DNA from: an uncultured Clostridia bacterium
Lineage (GTDB): Bacteria; Bacillota; Clostridia; UBA1381
DNA: 22,083 nucleotides
NCBI GenBank assembly: GCA_910585485.1
Contig: CAJUEZ010000033.1
Span: 1-22,083 of the forward strand
Direction: 5' to 3'
In this document: piece by piece, positions 21,567-22,083 of the stretch
Layout of the letters: the number at the start of each line of letters is the position of its first letter
Position numbering within the stretch: position 1 is the first letter of the stretch
Made by a program: the position numbers and the translations under genes
The notes under the pieces: model-generated
Told to the model about the DNA's origin: nothing
What the model saw: the letters and a program-made list of their open reading frames with translations, nothing else
The model's database searches: none

Positions 21567-22083
21567 TTATTTAAAATAATTTACTCCTGCTTCGAACAAC
21601 TTCTGGTTCTTATCACCTGGCACATTAAACGCTACGTTATTTCCGATACGCTCGCTATGTCCCATTTTACCCAAAATTCTTCCGTCAGGACTTAATATAC
21701 CCTCTATTGCCGAAACAGAGCCGTTAGGATTCCAGTCAATATCATAGGTTGCTTTACCTTCAAGGTTTACATACTGCGTCGCAATCTGACCGTTCTTTGC
21801 AAGTTCTGCCACCTGTTCAGGTGACGCGATAAAACGTCCCTCGCCGTGCGACAGCGCGATTGTATGCACATCTCCCGTATTGACATTTGCAAGCCATGGT
21901 GACTTATTTGACGCAATTCTCGTCCTTGCCATACATGAAATGTGTCTGCCGAGCGTGTTAAACGTAAGCGTTGGTGCGGTTTCGTCAAGGTCTCGGATTT
22001 CGCCATACGGCACAAGACCTAATTTAATCAGCGCCTGGAAACCGTTACAGATACCGAGCATTAAGCCGTCACGGTTTTTGAGC
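21567..22083 (-). CDS. purL: Phosphoribosylformylglycinamidine synthase, C-terminal glutaminase end, cut by window edge
   Basis: Fourth step of purine synthesis: makes FGAM from FGAR with glutamine and ATP. Only the last 171 or so residues are visible; they form most of a class I glutamine amidotransferase domain. Reading in from the edge gives LKNRDGLMLGICNGFQALIKLGLVP, with the nucleophile Cys in GICNGFQ. SHGEGRF and the C-terminal PDGRILGKMGHSERI with its His and Glu complete the triad. This matches the C-terminus of the large fused PurL (about 1200-1300 residues) more than stand-alone PurQ, because of LKNRDGLMLG and the LxPYGEIRD segment, but a separate PurQ cannot be fully excluded from the part seen. 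The internal ATG at 22061 is not the start. The gene lies upstream of polC on the same strand with a 146-nt gap. Confidence 0.9.
   Translation of the reverse strand, partial: LKNRDGLMLGICNGFQALIKLGLVPYGEIRDLDETAPTLTFNTLGRHISCMARTRIASNKSPWLANVNTGDVHTIALSHGEGRFIASPEQVAELAKNGQIATQYVNLEGKATYDIDWNPNGSVSAIEGILSPDGRILGKMGHSERIGNNVAFNVPGDKNQKLFEAGVNYFK

Overview
The window looks like chromosomal DNA from a low-to-moderate GC, endospore-forming Firmicute of the class Clostridia. The reasons are a Gram-positive type PolC replicase, a SigK-like sporulation sigma factor with a hydrophobic pro-sequence, a YlxM-Ffh pair, RNase M5, a short bacterial SRP RNA next to dnaX, and a giant activase/dehydratase-like protein of a kind common in anaerobic Clostridia. 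Almost everything is core housekeeping. I see no prophage, transposase, CRISPR array, tRNA or rRNA.

Layout. (1) 1-1638, minus: the 5' part of pyrH (UMP kinase, cut by the window edge) with its own promoter, preceded in transcription by tgt. (2) 1759-3039, minus: a membrane-anchored zinc-ribbon/YARHG protein, divergent from (3) a sigK-like gene at 3270-3953, plus, whose leader carries a nested inverted repeat. (4) 4037-8483, minus: a translation/secretion operon transcribed ylxM-ffh-rpsP-khpA-rimM-trmD-radical SAM gene, convergent with sigK across a GC-rich hairpin that resembles a degraded dispersed repeat. (5) 8568-9543, minus: a small unknown gene followed by rnmV (5S rRNA maturase). (6) 9643-12754, plus: promoter, SRP RNA, terminator, dnaX, ybaB and recR, the classical Firmicute replication/repair cluster, closed by a strong terminator. 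(7) 12805-17259, plus: a single gene with its own promoter and terminator, encoding a 1434-residue protein with two activase (HgdC/BcrAD-BadFG) modules plus DUF2229-like and dehydratase-subunit-like parts. (8) 17380-21420, minus: polC, followed by a short reading-frame remnant. (9) 21567 to the end, minus: the glutaminase end of purL.

How the genes fit together. SRP RNA (9704-9820) and Ffh (6776-8119) are the two parts of the signal recognition particle and lie less than 2 kb apart in different transcripts. RpsP, RimM, TrmD and KhpA are ribosome/tRNA maturation functions read from the ylxM-ffh transcript. DnaX (clamp loader) and PolC (replicase) belong to the same replisome.

The most interesting signals are regulatory. 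dnaX contains a Shine-Dalgarno-like AAGGAG exactly 10 nt upstream of an A AAA AAT slippery heptamer, with an in-frame -1 stop (TAA) as the next codon. This layout closely parallels the E. coli dnaX tau/gamma recoding signal. An A9 tract follows 8 nt downstream. Several transcripts (ylxM, polC, rimM, sigK) also carry perfect or near-perfect hairpins beside their start signals. All calls come from reading the sequence; no database search or folding program was run.
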